From Oscillospiraceae bacterium (lineage in GTDB: Bacteria > Bacillota > Clostridia > Oscillospirales > Oscillospiraceae): a DNA stretch of 64,000 nucleotides. Below the pieces are notes generated by a model. It did no database searches, was not told the DNA's origin, and saw nothing but the letters and a program-made list of their open reading frames with translations. Position 1 is the stretch's first letter; every line of letters begins with the position of its first letter. This document shows, piece after piece, positions 24,117 through 33,494 of this stretch. The position numbers were made by a program, and so were the translations under genes. The DNA lies in the NCBI GenBank assembly GCA_902791215.1, contig CADAUZ010000008.1, positions 23,803 to 87,802 on the forward strand, in the 5' to 3' direction.

Positions 24117-25865
24117 TCAATTTGACGCCGGGGGAATCCGCACGGTCACCGTCGTGCCGACGGAGGGAGTGCTTTGAAGCTCCATAGAGCCGCCGCTCAT
24201 CATCTCCAGCCTGTCCCGCACATTCTGAAGGCCGATATGGAATTCGGAAGCGTCCTTGCTCGGAGCGAGCCCCGGCCCGTTATCGCTCACGATGATGACC
24301 GCCCAGCCGCTCTCCATGCGGGTAGAAACGGTAATCTGTACTGTCTCGCCCCTGATCTGTCCAAGACTGTGCTTCACGGCGTTTTCGACAAGGGGCTGCA
24401 GCGTCAGTGCAGGGAGACGGAAGGCGGTATGCTTCGTGTCAAAAACAACGGAGAGCCTGTCGCCGTATCGAATCGACTCTACTGCGAGATAAGACTTCGT
24501 ATGCCGAAGCTCTTCGGGGAAGGGGATCGGCTCTGTCGCGGCGATCGCGGTGAAATTGGCCTGGAGATAAGCGGTAAAATCCTGCACGACCTGCATAGCC
24601 ATCACCGGATTATCCCGGCACAGCACATAGATGGACGTCAGCGTATTATAGATGAAATGCGGACGGATCTGCTGCATCAGGCTGGTGATCCGTACGTTTC
24701 GCAGCTCCGCCTCCTTTTCGCGCAGCAGGCGCTCCCGAAGGATTGCGCTGCGCACAAAGCCAAAGCCCTGAATAAACAGGTTCGCGATGATCCACAGCAT
24801 GAAAAACGGCGCGTTATGCATGGAATGGAAACTGACAAAGAGCAGCATATCCATGCCGAGCATCACCAGGAACGGAAGACCCCAAAACAGTTCCTGCCGC
24901 GAGGGTTTCTTCTCAAACAGAACGACCAGATGCAGGACGGCTGCAAATACGCCATAGGTGACAAGAACACTGTGCAGCTCAACGCGGTTCATAAGCTGCA
25001 GAAGGACTAGAACGAACGCCCCGGCCAGCGCGACGTCGTAGCAGATAAGACCTGCCCGGAAGCTCCTGTCGTCCCGAAGCAGGATCAGGAAACGGAGAGA
25101 CAGCACCAGCGTGACAATGTACAGCACAGCACCGAGATACCAGATTTCTTTATGATACCCGTAGGAATCCAGCATCAGCGCGACCGAGGACAAGCCGGTG
25201 AGCTTCCATAGACTCGCCGTGATCGCAATGGCGCCCAGCAGGGCGATCCGCTTCCGATCTCTCCGATCCAACGGTAAAAGGAACGCCATCAGAATCAGAA
25301 AACACCCTGTGACGGCTGCGGCCGCACACAGGCTGAGCATCAGCGCATCCTCGGGGATCAGCAGCATGGTAAGGAGCTGTTCGTGGCCGATCAGATAAAA
25401 GCTGGGAATTTCATTCCGCACACTCTCGAAGACAGGAGTCAGCGTAATACGCAGCGTTTTACCGGCGTAATTGGGGCGTACGGGGACGGTGACCCAATAA
25501 TTGCCCGGCGTTCGTCCGATATGCGGCGTATCCAGCTCTGAACTGTCATAGCTCAGCTCAGAGTCTTCGATGGAGAGTGTGGCATAGCTGTGGCGGAGAT
25601 AAAAGGAAATCCGTGCGCCGATGGTTGTGGCGCTTTCCGCCTCCGGAAGAGTAAATATGTAGCTGCGGCGAATCCCTGCATACTCTGAAACAGCCTCCTC
25701 CCTGACCTCATCAGGCTGGAGGATATAAAAGGAGTATGGCGCATAGGCATAGCGCGCAAGGCCTGGACTATGATGGATCAGGCAGACAAGCAGGAGGCAG
25801 ACAAACAGAAAAGCGCCAATCGCCAGCTCCGGAAGCACTTTTTTCAATTTTGTCCCGTTTGTCAT
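24117..25865 (-). CDS. LytS-like sensor histidine kinase with 7TM-type sensor
   Basis: This 582-residue protein has an N-terminal membrane helix, an extracytoplasmic beta-domain (residues 60-180), seven membrane helices (about 185-395), then a His_kinase (LytS/YehU-type) dimerisation region and an HATPase domain. The H-box is RPHFIYNTLTSIYVLC, the N-box PLVENAVKHSLG and the G-box SDNGPGLAP. The layout matches 7TMR-DISM sensors. Kinases of this subfamily usually pair with LytTR regulators; here the partner is an HTH-receiver protein whose stop overlaps this start by 4 nt. Confidence 0.88.
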   Translation of the reverse strand: MTNGTKLKKVLPELAIGAFLFVCLLLVCLIHHSPGLARYAYAPYSFYILQPDEVREEAVSEYAGIRRSYIFTLPEAESATTIGARISFYLRHSYATLSIEDSELSYDSSELDTPHIGRTPGNYWVTVPVRPNYAGKTLRITLTPVFESVRNEIPSFYLIGHEQLLTMLLIPEDALMLSLCAAAAVTGCFLILMAFLLPLDRRDRKRIALLGAIAITASLWKLTGLSSVALMLDSYGYHKEIWYLGAVLYIVTLVLSLRFLILLRDDRSFRAGLICYDVALAGAFVLVLLQLMNRVELHSVLVTYGVFAAVLHLVVLFEKKPSRQELFWGLPFLVMLGMDMLLFVSFHSMHNAPFFMLWIIANLFIQGFGFVRSAILRERLLREKEAELRNVRITSLMQQIRPHFIYNTLTSIYVLCRDNPVMAMQVVQDFTAYLQANFTAIAATEPIPFPEELRHTKSYLAVESIRYGDRLSVVFDTKHTAFRLPALTLQPLVENAVKHSLGQIRGETVQITVSTRMESGWAVIIVSDNGPGLAPSKDASEFHIGLQNVRDRLEMMSGGSMELQSTPSVGTTVTVRIPPASN

Positions 25866-26464
25866 GTCGTGGACAACCCCTTCACAGGATACCTCAGATG
25901 CGTGATCTCTTTATTAATCTTTTCAGGCGTCAGGGGCTTTAGAATATACCCGCTGCAGTGCAGATTCAGGGCCTCCCCGGCGTACTCCGGGTGACCGGTC
26001 AAAAAGATGATATTCGTGTGCGGGTTGAGCACACACAGCTCTCCGGCAAGCTCGATGCCGCTTTCTCCGCACAGCTCAATATCCAAAAAGGCGACGTCAA
26101 CACGGGTTCCACCGGCGAAACGTACGGCTTCTTCCGCTGTCATAAAGCCAAAGGTCTGGATATCCGGCAGAGTATCCTGAAGAATGTGGATAAATCCGGT
26201 GAGAATTATCGGCTCGTCCTCCACCATAATAATCGTCGGCGGCGTGCTTTCAGAGGGAGAATCATCCAAAAGCTCGGAAACCTCAACACCGAGACTGCGG
26301 GCAACACGACCGATCATGCTGACATCCGGCTCGCGTATCCCGGCTTCCCAGTTGCTTATGGTTTTTCTGGCTACAAAGATTTTGTCAGCAAGCTGCTGCT
26401 GCGTAAGATTCTGTCTGATACGCAGCTCACGAACACGTTTTCCGAAATGCTCTGGTTTTTCCAT
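25862..26464 (-). CDS. XRE-type HTH fused to response-regulator receiver domain
   Basis: This 200-residue protein has, at residues 8-65, a Cro/C1-type HTH (NLTQQQLADKIFVARKTISNWE). Residues 75-195 form a receiver domain with acidic pocket VEDEP, phospho-acceptor Asp in VDVAFLDIEL, Thr/Ser switch in IIFLTGH, and the Lys in YILKPLTP. The DNA-binding domain comes first and the receiver second, the reverse of standard response regulators. It is coupled to the kinase gene (ATGA overlap) and divergent from the secreted protein at 26711, which is a plausible target. Confidence 0.88.
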   Translation of the reverse strand: MEKPEHFGKRVRELRIRQNLTQQQLADKIFVARKTISNWEAGIREPDVSMIGRVARSLGVEVSELLDDSPSESTPPTIIMVEDEPIILTGFIHILQDTLPDIQTFGFMTAEEAVRFAGGTRVDVAFLDIELCGESGIELAGELCVLNPHTNIIFLTGHPEYAGEALNLHCSGYILKPLTPEKINKEITHLRYPVKGLSTT

Positions 26465-26632
26465 GCCGGCGGTTCCTCCGGATTTCTAAAAAATAGATCA
26501 AAGATATCATATAGTATTTTTATTGTAAATTCAAGGAATGGCACAATTCGTTCCCTTTTTTACGACGGTTCTTTCTTTATGGAAAAGGCAGCTAAAGCTT
26601 TCCCAATAAAAGGGCACGTTCTGTGCCATCGC

Positions 26633-26662
26633 TTGAAATGCCTCCGCGCTGCATGGTAAAAT
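26633..26662 (+). promoter_or_regulatory. Candidate promoter of the YD-like secreted protein
   Basis: TTGAAA (26633-26638) and TAAAAT (26657-26662) are 18 bp apart and 49 nt before the ATG at 26711. Just upstream, GGCAC...GTGCC (near 26614-26628) forms a small inverted repeat that could be an operator for the divergently encoded regulator. Confidence 0.45.
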
Positions 26663-26710
26663 CAAGGATGGCAGACATACAGCCGGCAAAAAACAAATGG
26701 AGGATGCAAG

Positions 26711-27967
26711 ATGAAAAAAGCACTGGCGATCACTCTGGCGCTGGTCTTTGTCCTGTCGTACTGCGGCAGCGCCTTTGCCGCAACCGACAATCTGACGATG
26801 ACTTACAGCACCGCAATTGTCAAGGGAGACCGTGTCAACACGTTTCAGTACCGCGATGCAGATGGGAGACTGGTCCGCGAGGAGATCGACACACTCGGAG
26901 ACAATGGACAACTGCTTGAGAAGGCAGTGACCTGCTTTAACGAAGCGGGCCAGAAGGCCAGCGAGAGAGTAGCGGGGCTGGGAAAAGACGGCACCTGGAC
27001 AGACAACGAATCGGTCTGGACCTATCGCGGCGACGGCTCGCAGGTGGTGGACAGCCGAACGGTGTATACGAAGCCGGACAATACGCAGAAATTTGAGCGC
27101 TCGCAAGTCACCGTTTACGCTGACGGAACCAGCGAAGGGCGCGGCGAGGGCCGCGACGCGGGCGGGAACAAGCTGTATGACATGAACTTGTCTCACCATG
27201 CCAACGAAAGCGAGAATGCCGATGAAGTGAAGTACACTTATCCGGACGGCTCGAGCTCCACGGAATCTATCAGAACGTTCAGCGACGGCACCGCAATCAA
27301 GGATGTCGTCGATGAAAACGCGGGAGGGCAGGTCGTCAAACAGACGTCTTTTCAGCAGAACCCGGACGGTTCCTATGATAAATCAAGCACGTCCATCCGA
27401 TATCAGGACAACGGAAGCCGCTTTGTCTCGGAGTCGGCGGAATCAATGGATAAAGACGGCAACCGCAATACACTGCACATATCGTTCAATTTGAATGAGA
27501 ACGGCTTCGGTTCCGGTGTCGGTGTCCGCAAAGAAGCAGACGGCCGGCGCGCGCTGGTAGATGTCGAGTATCGGGATGACGGGGAAGAGGGACGGGTCCG
27601 CGCGACCACATATCGCTTCGACGACGGCACGGTTGACCTTGAATATGAGGTTACAGCACCCGACGGAAAGGTCACGAAGAGCTATGAGACGGATGTGAAG
27701 AACTACGACGGCGGCGACGATGATGAGGAAGAGGACATCGAAGCTTTGCTCGCCGAGGAGGAAGAAGATCCCTTTGACACATGGGACGAGGTCTTCGATG
27801 ATTGGTCCGAGCTGCCCGATAATCAGTACGAGGAGTCTTACACCGGCGATCCGTCGGCCCTTGAAAGCGACGGCGAAATCAATTATTACGAGAGCGAAGT
27901 CGACTGGGACAGCGTTTCCGATTGGGGCTGGAACAGTGACTGGGACGACGCTTTCAATTGGGAATAA
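26711..27967 (+). CDS. Secreted YD-repeat-like protein with acidic Trp-rich C-terminus
   Basis: This 418-residue protein has a signal peptide (MKKALAITLALVFVLSYCG..AFAA). The mature part repeats beta-hairpin-like units of the type Y(R/P)D.DGxxxxE..D, reminiscent of YD/RHS or MORN-like wall proteins. The last 85 residues are extremely acidic and aromatic (DDDEEEDIEALLAEEEEDP, DWGWNSDWDDAFNWE). No catalytic domain is seen. The GGAGG ribosome site is good. It is divergent from the HTH-receiver/kinase operon, so it may be the output or the signal source of that two-component system. Confidence 0.8.
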   Translation: MKKALAITLALVFVLSYCGSAFAATDNLTMTYSTAIVKGDRVNTFQYRDADGRLVREEIDTLGDNGQLLEKAVTCFNEAGQKASERVAGLGKDGTWTDNESVWTYRGDGSQVVDSRTVYTKPDNTQKFERSQVTVYADGTSEGRGEGRDAGGNKLYDMNLSHHANESENADEVKYTYPDGSSSTESIRTFSDGTAIKDVVDENAGGQVVKQTSFQQNPDGSYDKSSTSIRYQDNGSRFVSESAESMDKDGNRNTLHISFNLNENGFGSGVGVRKEADGRRALVDVEYRDDGEEGRVRATTYRFDDGTVDLEYEVTAPDGKVTKSYETDVKNYDGGDDDEEEDIEALLAEEEEDPFDTWDEVFDDWSELPDNQYEESYTGDPSALESDGEINYYESEVDWDSVSDWGWNSDWDDAFNWE

Positions 27968-27985
27968 TACAAGCATGATATACAG

Positions 27986-28016
27986 ACACTCCCACGGCCG
28001 AATGTTGTGGGAGTGT
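27986..28016 (+). terminator. Terminator-like hairpin
   Basis: ACACTCCCAC (27986-27995) pairs perfectly with GTGGGAGTGT (28007-28016). The following TTGTCGTG is only weakly T-rich. It separates the YD-like gene from the transglutaminase gene. Confidence 0.6.
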
Positions 28017-28106
28017 TTGTCGTGAATTATCGCGCATTTCTGCCTCGTTTCCTGCAGAGGGCGGCGAGATATGAAGAATATGGTTTACAGACAAAGGGGA
28101 TAGCCA

Positions 28107-30056
28107 ATGAAAAGAGCGTTATCATTATTTCTCGCGTTCGTACTGATTGCCGGCATCCTGACACCGCCTGCATCAGCCCAGACCTTTGAGGATGATCTGC
28201 CGCGGCCTGTCCTGCCGGACGGTATTCCGGAAGCAAATCTGCCGCCGGTTCCCGACCAGCAGAGCGATGAAGAAATCCTTTTGGCCGAAGATGAGCTTCT
28301 GCTCAGCGATGAGAAAGTATTCTTCAACTCGGAGGAAGGCGCTCCCGGAGAACTCATCATCTCCGTGCAGGAGAGGGAACCGCAGGGCGCGGCAGCGCGG
28401 ACCTGGGACGTCTCGGCCGAGGGCGGCACCGCGCCGTATTTCTATCAGTTCTACATGGTCCTGCCGACTTACATCAACGGGAAATGGAAGTTCTATTCCG
28501 AGGGGCAGCAATTGTACAGCGCCAAAAATTCCTTCAGCTTTACCTTTCAGTATGACGGAACGTATCAGCTCTGGGTCGATGTAAAGGACAGCGGCGGCCA
28601 CAACACCCGCTATAAGCTTCCCTTGACTGTCGAAGGCCTGAACGTTCAGCCGCTGCGGATTGATATTTCAAATCCGACGGGCGAATTCTTCACGGAAGAG
28701 ACCACATGGAGCATCGGCTTCGCGGGCGGAGACGGATATTACAAGTATAATATCGTGCTTGTTGACCTCGATATGGATTTTCGTGTCCTGCGACAGGATG
28801 GGTCGACGTATTTGTCCAGTTCGGTTCTCAAAAGATTATACGGGCCGGAAGACAAAGAAGAAGGGGAAAGCGATTATGCCAGAATCAGGCAGATCGATTA
28901 CTCATACAAGCTCCTTGCCTCCAGCCACTATGAGCTGCGGGTATGGCTGACCGACAGCCGCGGCCAAAGAAAATACAATAGCGTGCGCTTCTCTGCCTTT
29001 AACGATGCGTATCCCACCGTTTACGAAGTAGCGTCCAATATCGTCAGCCAATGCCGCGCGGAGGGAGTCACCGGTGATTATGAAACCGCGCTGTGGCTTC
29101 ACGACTGGCTGACATATCACGCGGATTATGACCAGACATACGGCCACTATCACGCGGACGGCGTGCTGTGCGGCGGCTACGGCGTCTGCGACAGCTATGC
29201 CAAGGCCTATTATCTGCTCCTGAAAGAGGCGGGGATTGGCGTGGACAGGATCAACAACATCGACCACGCATGGAACGCGGTGCAGCTGGGCGGAGAATGG
29301 TACTATGTGGACTGCACATGGGACGACAACGGATACGGCATGGAGCATCATCAGTACTGCTTTGTCCCGGAGGAGATCCTGAGCGTCGATCATCCTTTCA
29401 CCTATGATTCGGATTATGTCTGCAACAGCTACCGCTATAACTACTATATGCAGGACGGCGAGGCGCAGGGCTGGGCCGACAGTCTCGAGGCAAGTATAAG
29501 CGACGCCCTGCAGGATGGCAGCTACAGCTTTTCCGTTCCTTTCCCGCAGAGCTACACATTTGAAAACAAAATCACAAGAAGCAGCCGCCTGAACGCAGGC
29601 GCAGTGCTTGCCGATAAGCTGAGCACGCTTCTCGCCGGGGAAAAGGAATATGTCTATCAAAACAGCGGCGAGGTGATCCCGCTCCGCCTTACGCCGGTTC
29701 CCGGACAGTACGATGGCTCCGGCCGATACCTGTTCGCCGGACAGCTCGACTGTGAGGCGGACTTCCCGAGGCTCAGCCTTCCCGCCTCAATGAAGACAGT
29801 GGAGGCAGAAGCGTTCCGGGGTGATACAAGCCTTCGCTATGTGATTTTACCGGAGGGAACAACGACCATCGGGAGCGGCGCATTTGCCGACTGCAGCGGG
29901 CTGTGGATGGTGCTTGTTCCGGGCAGCGTCACGAGCATCGCGTCGGATGCCTTCGACAGGAACAATCCGCATCTGACCCTCCTCGTGCTTCAAGATAGTC
30001 CTGCCCATGTATATGCGGCAGATCACGGTATCAGGTTTCAGATAATTCCGGAATGA
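28107..30056 (+). CDS. Secreted transglutaminase-like protein with LRR_5 tail
   Basis: This 649-residue protein has a signal peptide (MKRALSLFLAFVLIAGIL..PASA) and two beta-sandwich-like N-terminal repeats (EGGTAPYFYQFYMVLP; FAGGDGYYKYNIVLVD). A transglutaminase-like protease domain (residues 310-440) carries the catalytic triad: Cys in CGGYGVCDSYAKAY, His in NNIDHAWNAVQ, Asp in YYVDCTWDDN. A C-terminal BspA-type LRR_5 segment (LRYVILPEGTTTIGSGAFAD) follows. Such proteins usually act on proteins or the cell wall outside the cell. It is followed 45 nt later by a thioredoxin-fold protein and probably shares its transcript. Confidence 0.88.
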   Translation: MKRALSLFLAFVLIAGILTPPASAQTFEDDLPRPVLPDGIPEANLPPVPDQQSDEEILLAEDELLLSDEKVFFNSEEGAPGELIISVQEREPQGAAARTWDVSAEGGTAPYFYQFYMVLPTYINGKWKFYSEGQQLYSAKNSFSFTFQYDGTYQLWVDVKDSGGHNTRYKLPLTVEGLNVQPLRIDISNPTGEFFTEETTWSIGFAGGDGYYKYNIVLVDLDMDFRVLRQDGSTYLSSSVLKRLYGPEDKEEGESDYARIRQIDYSYKLLASSHYELRVWLTDSRGQRKYNSVRFSAFNDAYPTVYEVASNIVSQCRAEGVTGDYETALWLHDWLTYHADYDQTYGHYHADGVLCGGYGVCDSYAKAYYLLLKEAGIGVDRINNIDHAWNAVQLGGEWYYVDCTWDDNGYGMEHHQYCFVPEEILSVDHPFTYDSDYVCNSYRYNYYMQDGEAQGWADSLEASISDALQDGSYSFSVPFPQSYTFENKITRSSRLNAGAVLADKLSTLLAGEKEYVYQNSGEVIPLRLTPVPGQYDGSGRYLFAGQLDCEADFPRLSLPASMKTVEAEAFRGDTSLRYVILPEGTTTIGSGAFADCSGLWMVLVPGSVTSIASDAFDRNNPHLTLLVLQDSPAHVYAADHGIRFQIIPE

Positions 30057-30101
30057 ACGCCCGGATGAACCCCTCAAACATGGATATGGGAGGAAAATGA
30101 C

Positions 30102-31295
30102 ATGAAGATTATCAAAAAAACCATGGCGCTGCTTCTGGCAGTGATGATGCTCTCAGTACTTATGCCGCACGCTTTCGCGGCGGGCAGCACGGAAATCGAC
30201 GCTGCCACGCTGCTGAATGAGCAGACGATCTGGAATTATATCACGGAGTTCGGCAGTCTCCGGGTCAATATGGATACGTATATTTCCGAAATGGGGCACA
30301 GCAACCAGATTTCCGAGCAGATCGAGTATTTCTATTCGCCGGAGGTGCCCGCTTCCATCTACAGCGTGCAGATCATAGAGTATAACGGCGGCGAGGACTA
30401 CTATGAATACAGATATTATGAAGACTATCCGTACAGCGCGCTGTATTCCTATGTCTACGACGGCAGTACCGGCGAGGACAGCAACACCGTAACGCTCATT
30501 GAGGCAGAAGATGTCTATACTTCATGGCACGAGAGCATCTGGGGTTATGACCTTTCCAATGCGCGGCTGAAGTACAGCGAAGAAGACAACGGCTTCCTTG
30601 TCTTTGTCTATGATCTCGGGGATCGGGATGTCAGCTTCTACCTTAATCCGGAGACAAAATGGCTTTGTTACGCTGTGGAGAACGGTTTCCTTGAGACCGG
30701 CGCACCGTATCAGGCTGTTCGTCAGATCGGCACCTGCGACAGCAGACTGCCGGACGTTACCTTCCGGGATTCCATCCTGGTGGAGTCCGGCGTGACATTT
30801 GAGGATCAGGAAGAATCGCAGACATCCGCACCTGTACTTGAGCCGGAGACATCCGCACCTGCGCTCGACCCGGAGATGAACCGACTGCGCTTCAGCACCG
30901 TCGATATCTACGGACGGCCTGTGGACGAGTCGATCATACAGGGGGCGAGACTGGTGATCCTGAATATCTGGGAACCCTGGTGCGGCCCCTGCGTGAAAGA
31001 GCTGCCGTCCATGGAAAAGCTCTATGAGAAATATAAAGACGCGGGTGTTCTGTTCCTCGGCCTGTGCTGCAGGCATGAGGATTCCACTGCCGAGGACTCC
31101 ATGGAAATCGTGGAGGATGTCGGGATTACCTACCCTGTCATCATGGATTGCGCGGAACTCAAGCAGTTCGATAACGACGGCTGGCCGGAGAACTACTTCT
31201 TCGACGGAGAAGGGAAACTGCTGGATCCTGAGCCGGACGGCGGATACAAGACCGAGGAGGCCTGGGAACAGCTGATCCTGAAGTATCTGCGCTGA
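30102..31295 (+). CDS. Secreted protein with TlpA/ResA-like thioredoxin domain
   Basis: This 397-residue protein has a signal peptide (MKIIKKTMALLLAVMMLSVL...AFAA), an N-terminal domain of about 230 residues rich in Tyr/Glu with no recognised family, a Pro/Glu linker, and a C-terminal thioredoxin domain with the active site EPWCGPCVKELP. The cis-Pro region IMDCAELKQFD...GWPENYFFD follows the TlpA pattern. It is likely an extracytoplasmic thiol-disulfide oxidoreductase, possibly acting on Cys residues of exported partners. A GGAGG ribosome site lies 8 nt upstream. Confidence 0.85.
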   Translation: MKIIKKTMALLLAVMMLSVLMPHAFAAGSTEIDAATLLNEQTIWNYITEFGSLRVNMDTYISEMGHSNQISEQIEYFYSPEVPASIYSVQIIEYNGGEDYYEYRYYEDYPYSALYSYVYDGSTGEDSNTVTLIEAEDVYTSWHESIWGYDLSNARLKYSEEDNGFLVFVYDLGDRDVSFYLNPETKWLCYAVENGFLETGAPYQAVRQIGTCDSRLPDVTFRDSILVESGVTFEDQEESQTSAPVLEPETSAPALDPEMNRLRFSTVDIYGRPVDESIIQGARLVILNIWEPWCGPCVKELPSMEKLYEKYKDAGVLFLGLCCRHEDSTAEDSMEIVEDVGITYPVIMDCAELKQFDNDGWPENYFFDGEGKLLDPEPDGGYKTEEAWEQLILKYLR

Positions 31296-31397
31296 ACTGA
31301 AAATCCGTACTTTCCCCGCGCGGCAGGCATAAATGAACAATCGAAGAATATATAAAGTGAGAGCACTTCATTATGATGACGGCAACCTTAAAGGACA

Positions 31398-31425
31398 TTA
31401 GCCCCACGCATGTGGGGATGAACCG
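31398..31425 (+). CRISPR. Solitary CRISPR-repeat-like sequence (type I-E style), no array
   Basis: The 28 nt ends in a CCCCACGC/GTGGGG palindrome and ATGAACCG, the layout of type I-E repeats (short palindromic stem, then ATnAACCG). Only one copy is present, with no second repeat at spacer distance and no cas genes in the window, so it may be a relic of an array end or a chance match. Confidence 0.3.
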
Positions 31426-31461
31426 TCTGTCATAGCCGCCGGAATCGCCCGACACCCACAC

Positions 31462-31507
31462 CCCCGCCGAAAGCACTGAGCAGACGGCGGGGATTTCCTG
31501 TTTTTTT
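31462..31507 (+). terminator. Intrinsic terminator of the thioredoxin-protein transcript
   Basis: CCCCGCCG (31462-31469) pairs with CGGCGGGG (31485-31492), followed after a short gap by a seven-T run. The remaining spacer to 32030 shows short open frames only; none has a ribosome site or recognisable sequence, so I call it non-coding. Confidence 0.6.
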
Positions 31508-32030
31508 GGAGAATTTACGGGAAAGCTGGAAAACCATAGAACGGCACAAAAAGTCACAAGGACATTGCCTTTACAGAAAAAGCAGAACAGACTGCCAGTA
31601 TGGAAATGCTTTCTTGAACCTAAGCAAAATCGTATAACTCCGGTTTCAGAAGGGTTGACCCCGAAATCGCCCGAACTTTGTATTATTGGGGGTTTTCTCC
31701 ATTGCTGAATGGGGGGAATGCTATGGTAAGCTAACAATTTGAATGTTATAAACTTCTCCTTATTTACGATAGCATTTTTGTTTTGGTTTATATGTATAAG
31801 CGCAGGAAAACACCCTATTTTATTTGCTGTGCTTTCCCCCGAATTTCGGGGGAAACCTCAGTGTGGGGGCTGCTCGGAAAGCAACCAGCTCCCTCGCAAC
31901 AGTGCCCAAAAAAGCGGCTGTGTGCGCTCGTTCGGGCTGGACGAGCCGGGAGCCTTGACGTGGAGGGAACGCGGCACAGCGGCTGGATTTGGGCTGAATC
32001 TGCGGCAGGGAGCGCAACTCCCGACAGAGC

Positions 32031-32072
32031 AAAAAAACAGGCATGTCATCCGCGGTTTTCGGACGACATGCC
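32031..32072 (-). terminator. Intrinsic terminator of the HipB-HipA fusion gene
   Basis: GGCATGTC and GACATGCC arms (32040-32047 and 32065-32072), with further inner pairing, are followed on the complement by a seven-T run. It lies 9 bp past the stop of the fusion gene. Confidence 0.85.
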
Positions 32073-32081
32073 TGTTCGTTC

Positions 32082-33470
32082 TTATTCCTTTTTCGCCCGC
32101 GGGAGGGCCAGCAGTTCCCGGACGCGCCGGTCGATGTGCTTCTCTATGGCGGTCAAACGCTCCTCCGGCAAATTGATGGACGGGTGCCGGGTGAAGCGGA
32201 AACCGATCAGGCGGCGAAGCTGGTTGCGTTGCTTTGTGCCCATGACCTCCCGACAGATCGCCTCGTAGGTGATGCCGTAAGGATTGGCGCGCGTCTTCGC
32301 ATATTCCTCAAGGGTCTGGATATCGTCGGGCATGGCGTAGTTGAAGAGGGACAGGCCGTTATCAAAGATCGGCGCCGGGCTGAGAATCTTCCCGCTATGG
32401 TTATCACGCAGGATACCGAAGTTGCCGAAATGTCGGTCCTCGTTATAGATCACCGCATCGAACACCAGCATGCTTTTCAGTTCCTCGGCGGCCTCCTTTC
32501 CAATGCTCTCATAGAAATCCAGGCAAGCCTGTATCCCGCCGCTTCTCACGATCCGACCTATGGAAACATAGGAAGTATCTATGTCAGTGAAGAGCTTGCA
32601 CTTTGATGCCAGAATGTCCTTCCAGTTTTCCAGATCGTAATGGACAGCATGCAGCCCCATGCGCTCGGCGATCTGGCAGGCATAGTATTCGCTGTATGGC
32701 TCGCGTCCGGCATTGGACGCGCCCTCGGTGCCGCCTTTGTAGAGATAAATTCCGTCCCCCTCAATGAAACGCCAGGCCTTGCGCAGCATCCCCTGGGTGG
32801 TAAGCTCCGGGGAAGTGGTGAAGGCTTCATGGCTCTGCCCAACGCCAGTGTATGCCACCAAGGAAAGAACACTGGAAAAACGGTTTTCATAAAGATTGTA
32901 TTCTTTGAAGGTTCCCTCAAAGCCAAGCGGGACAACCCAATAGCTGTCGTTCAGAGAGAGGCCCTTGCAGACATCAATGATCCCTTTGGTGTTGTTGATG
33001 CTCAGCCCCAGTGTTTTTAAAATCTCATCCACGAAGGCACGGTTCTTGGGGATTACACGCTTCTCGAGCCACCGCATGATTCCTGCGTCGGTGAGATCCA
33101 GGTCGAGGGGAAAAACAGATTTGCGAACATCCTTCACAGAAAGGACATGCGCCTTCATACCGGCGAGTCCTGCGTCCTCCAAGGAAAATGTCAGAAGCTC
33201 TTCATCATAAAGACGCAAGCTGTATTTATCCACAATCGCTTCACTCCTTTCCTCCAGATTCATAGTTACGTCTTTTCCGAGTGCGCCTGAGATCTTCAGC
33301 AGCATGTCCAGCGAGATATTCTGCGCCCCGCTTTCAATGCGGCAGATGTTTGAGCGCTTGGTGCCGATCCGTTCGGCCAACTCCTGCTGGGAGATGCCCG
33401 CCTCAATCCGCGCAGCGGTCAGCATGGAGATGATCTTCTGCCGATCATCCAGTATCCGTGAATCATCCAT
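32082..33470 (-). CDS. HipB-HipA fusion: XRE HTH plus HipA-type kinase
   Basis: This 462-residue protein has an N-terminal HTH (residues 10-65; GISQQELAERIGTKRSNICRIE) like HipB. It is joined to a HipA_C-type kinase with ATP loop YLYKGGTEGASNAGREPYSE, catalytic VIYNEDRHFGNFGIL (N-x-D-R-H-x-x-N), and metal site PIFDNGLSL. The HipA N-subdomain 1 appears reduced. In classic HipAB, HipB neutralises and represses HipA; here both parts are in one chain. The ATG at 33470 has a GGAGGT site. A perfect palindrome lies 25 bp upstream, probably the operator. Confidence 0.85.
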   Translation of the reverse strand: MDDSRILDDRQKIISMLTAARIEAGISQQELAERIGTKRSNICRIESGAQNISLDMLLKISGALGKDVTMNLEERSEAIVDKYSLRLYDEELLTFSLEDAGLAGMKAHVLSVKDVRKSVFPLDLDLTDAGIMRWLEKRVIPKNRAFVDEILKTLGLSINNTKGIIDVCKGLSLNDSYWVVPLGFEGTFKEYNLYENRFSSVLSLVAYTGVGQSHEAFTTSPELTTQGMLRKAWRFIEGDGIYLYKGGTEGASNAGREPYSEYYACQIAERMGLHAVHYDLENWKDILASKCKLFTDIDTSYVSIGRIVRSGGIQACLDFYESIGKEAAEELKSMLVFDAVIYNEDRHFGNFGILRDNHSGKILSPAPIFDNGLSLFNYAMPDDIQTLEEYAKTRANPYGITYEAICREVMGTKQRNQLRRLIGFRFTRHPSINLPEERLTAIEKHIDRRVRELLALPRAKKE

Positions 33471-33494
33471 AGCGCTCACCTCCGTTGGCTCGAT

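Noticed and set aside
31739..32268. Open frames on both strands between the thioredoxin gene and the HipB-HipA gene
   Set aside because: They overlap the terminator of the HipB-HipA gene, lack ribosome sites, and show no recognisable sequence.
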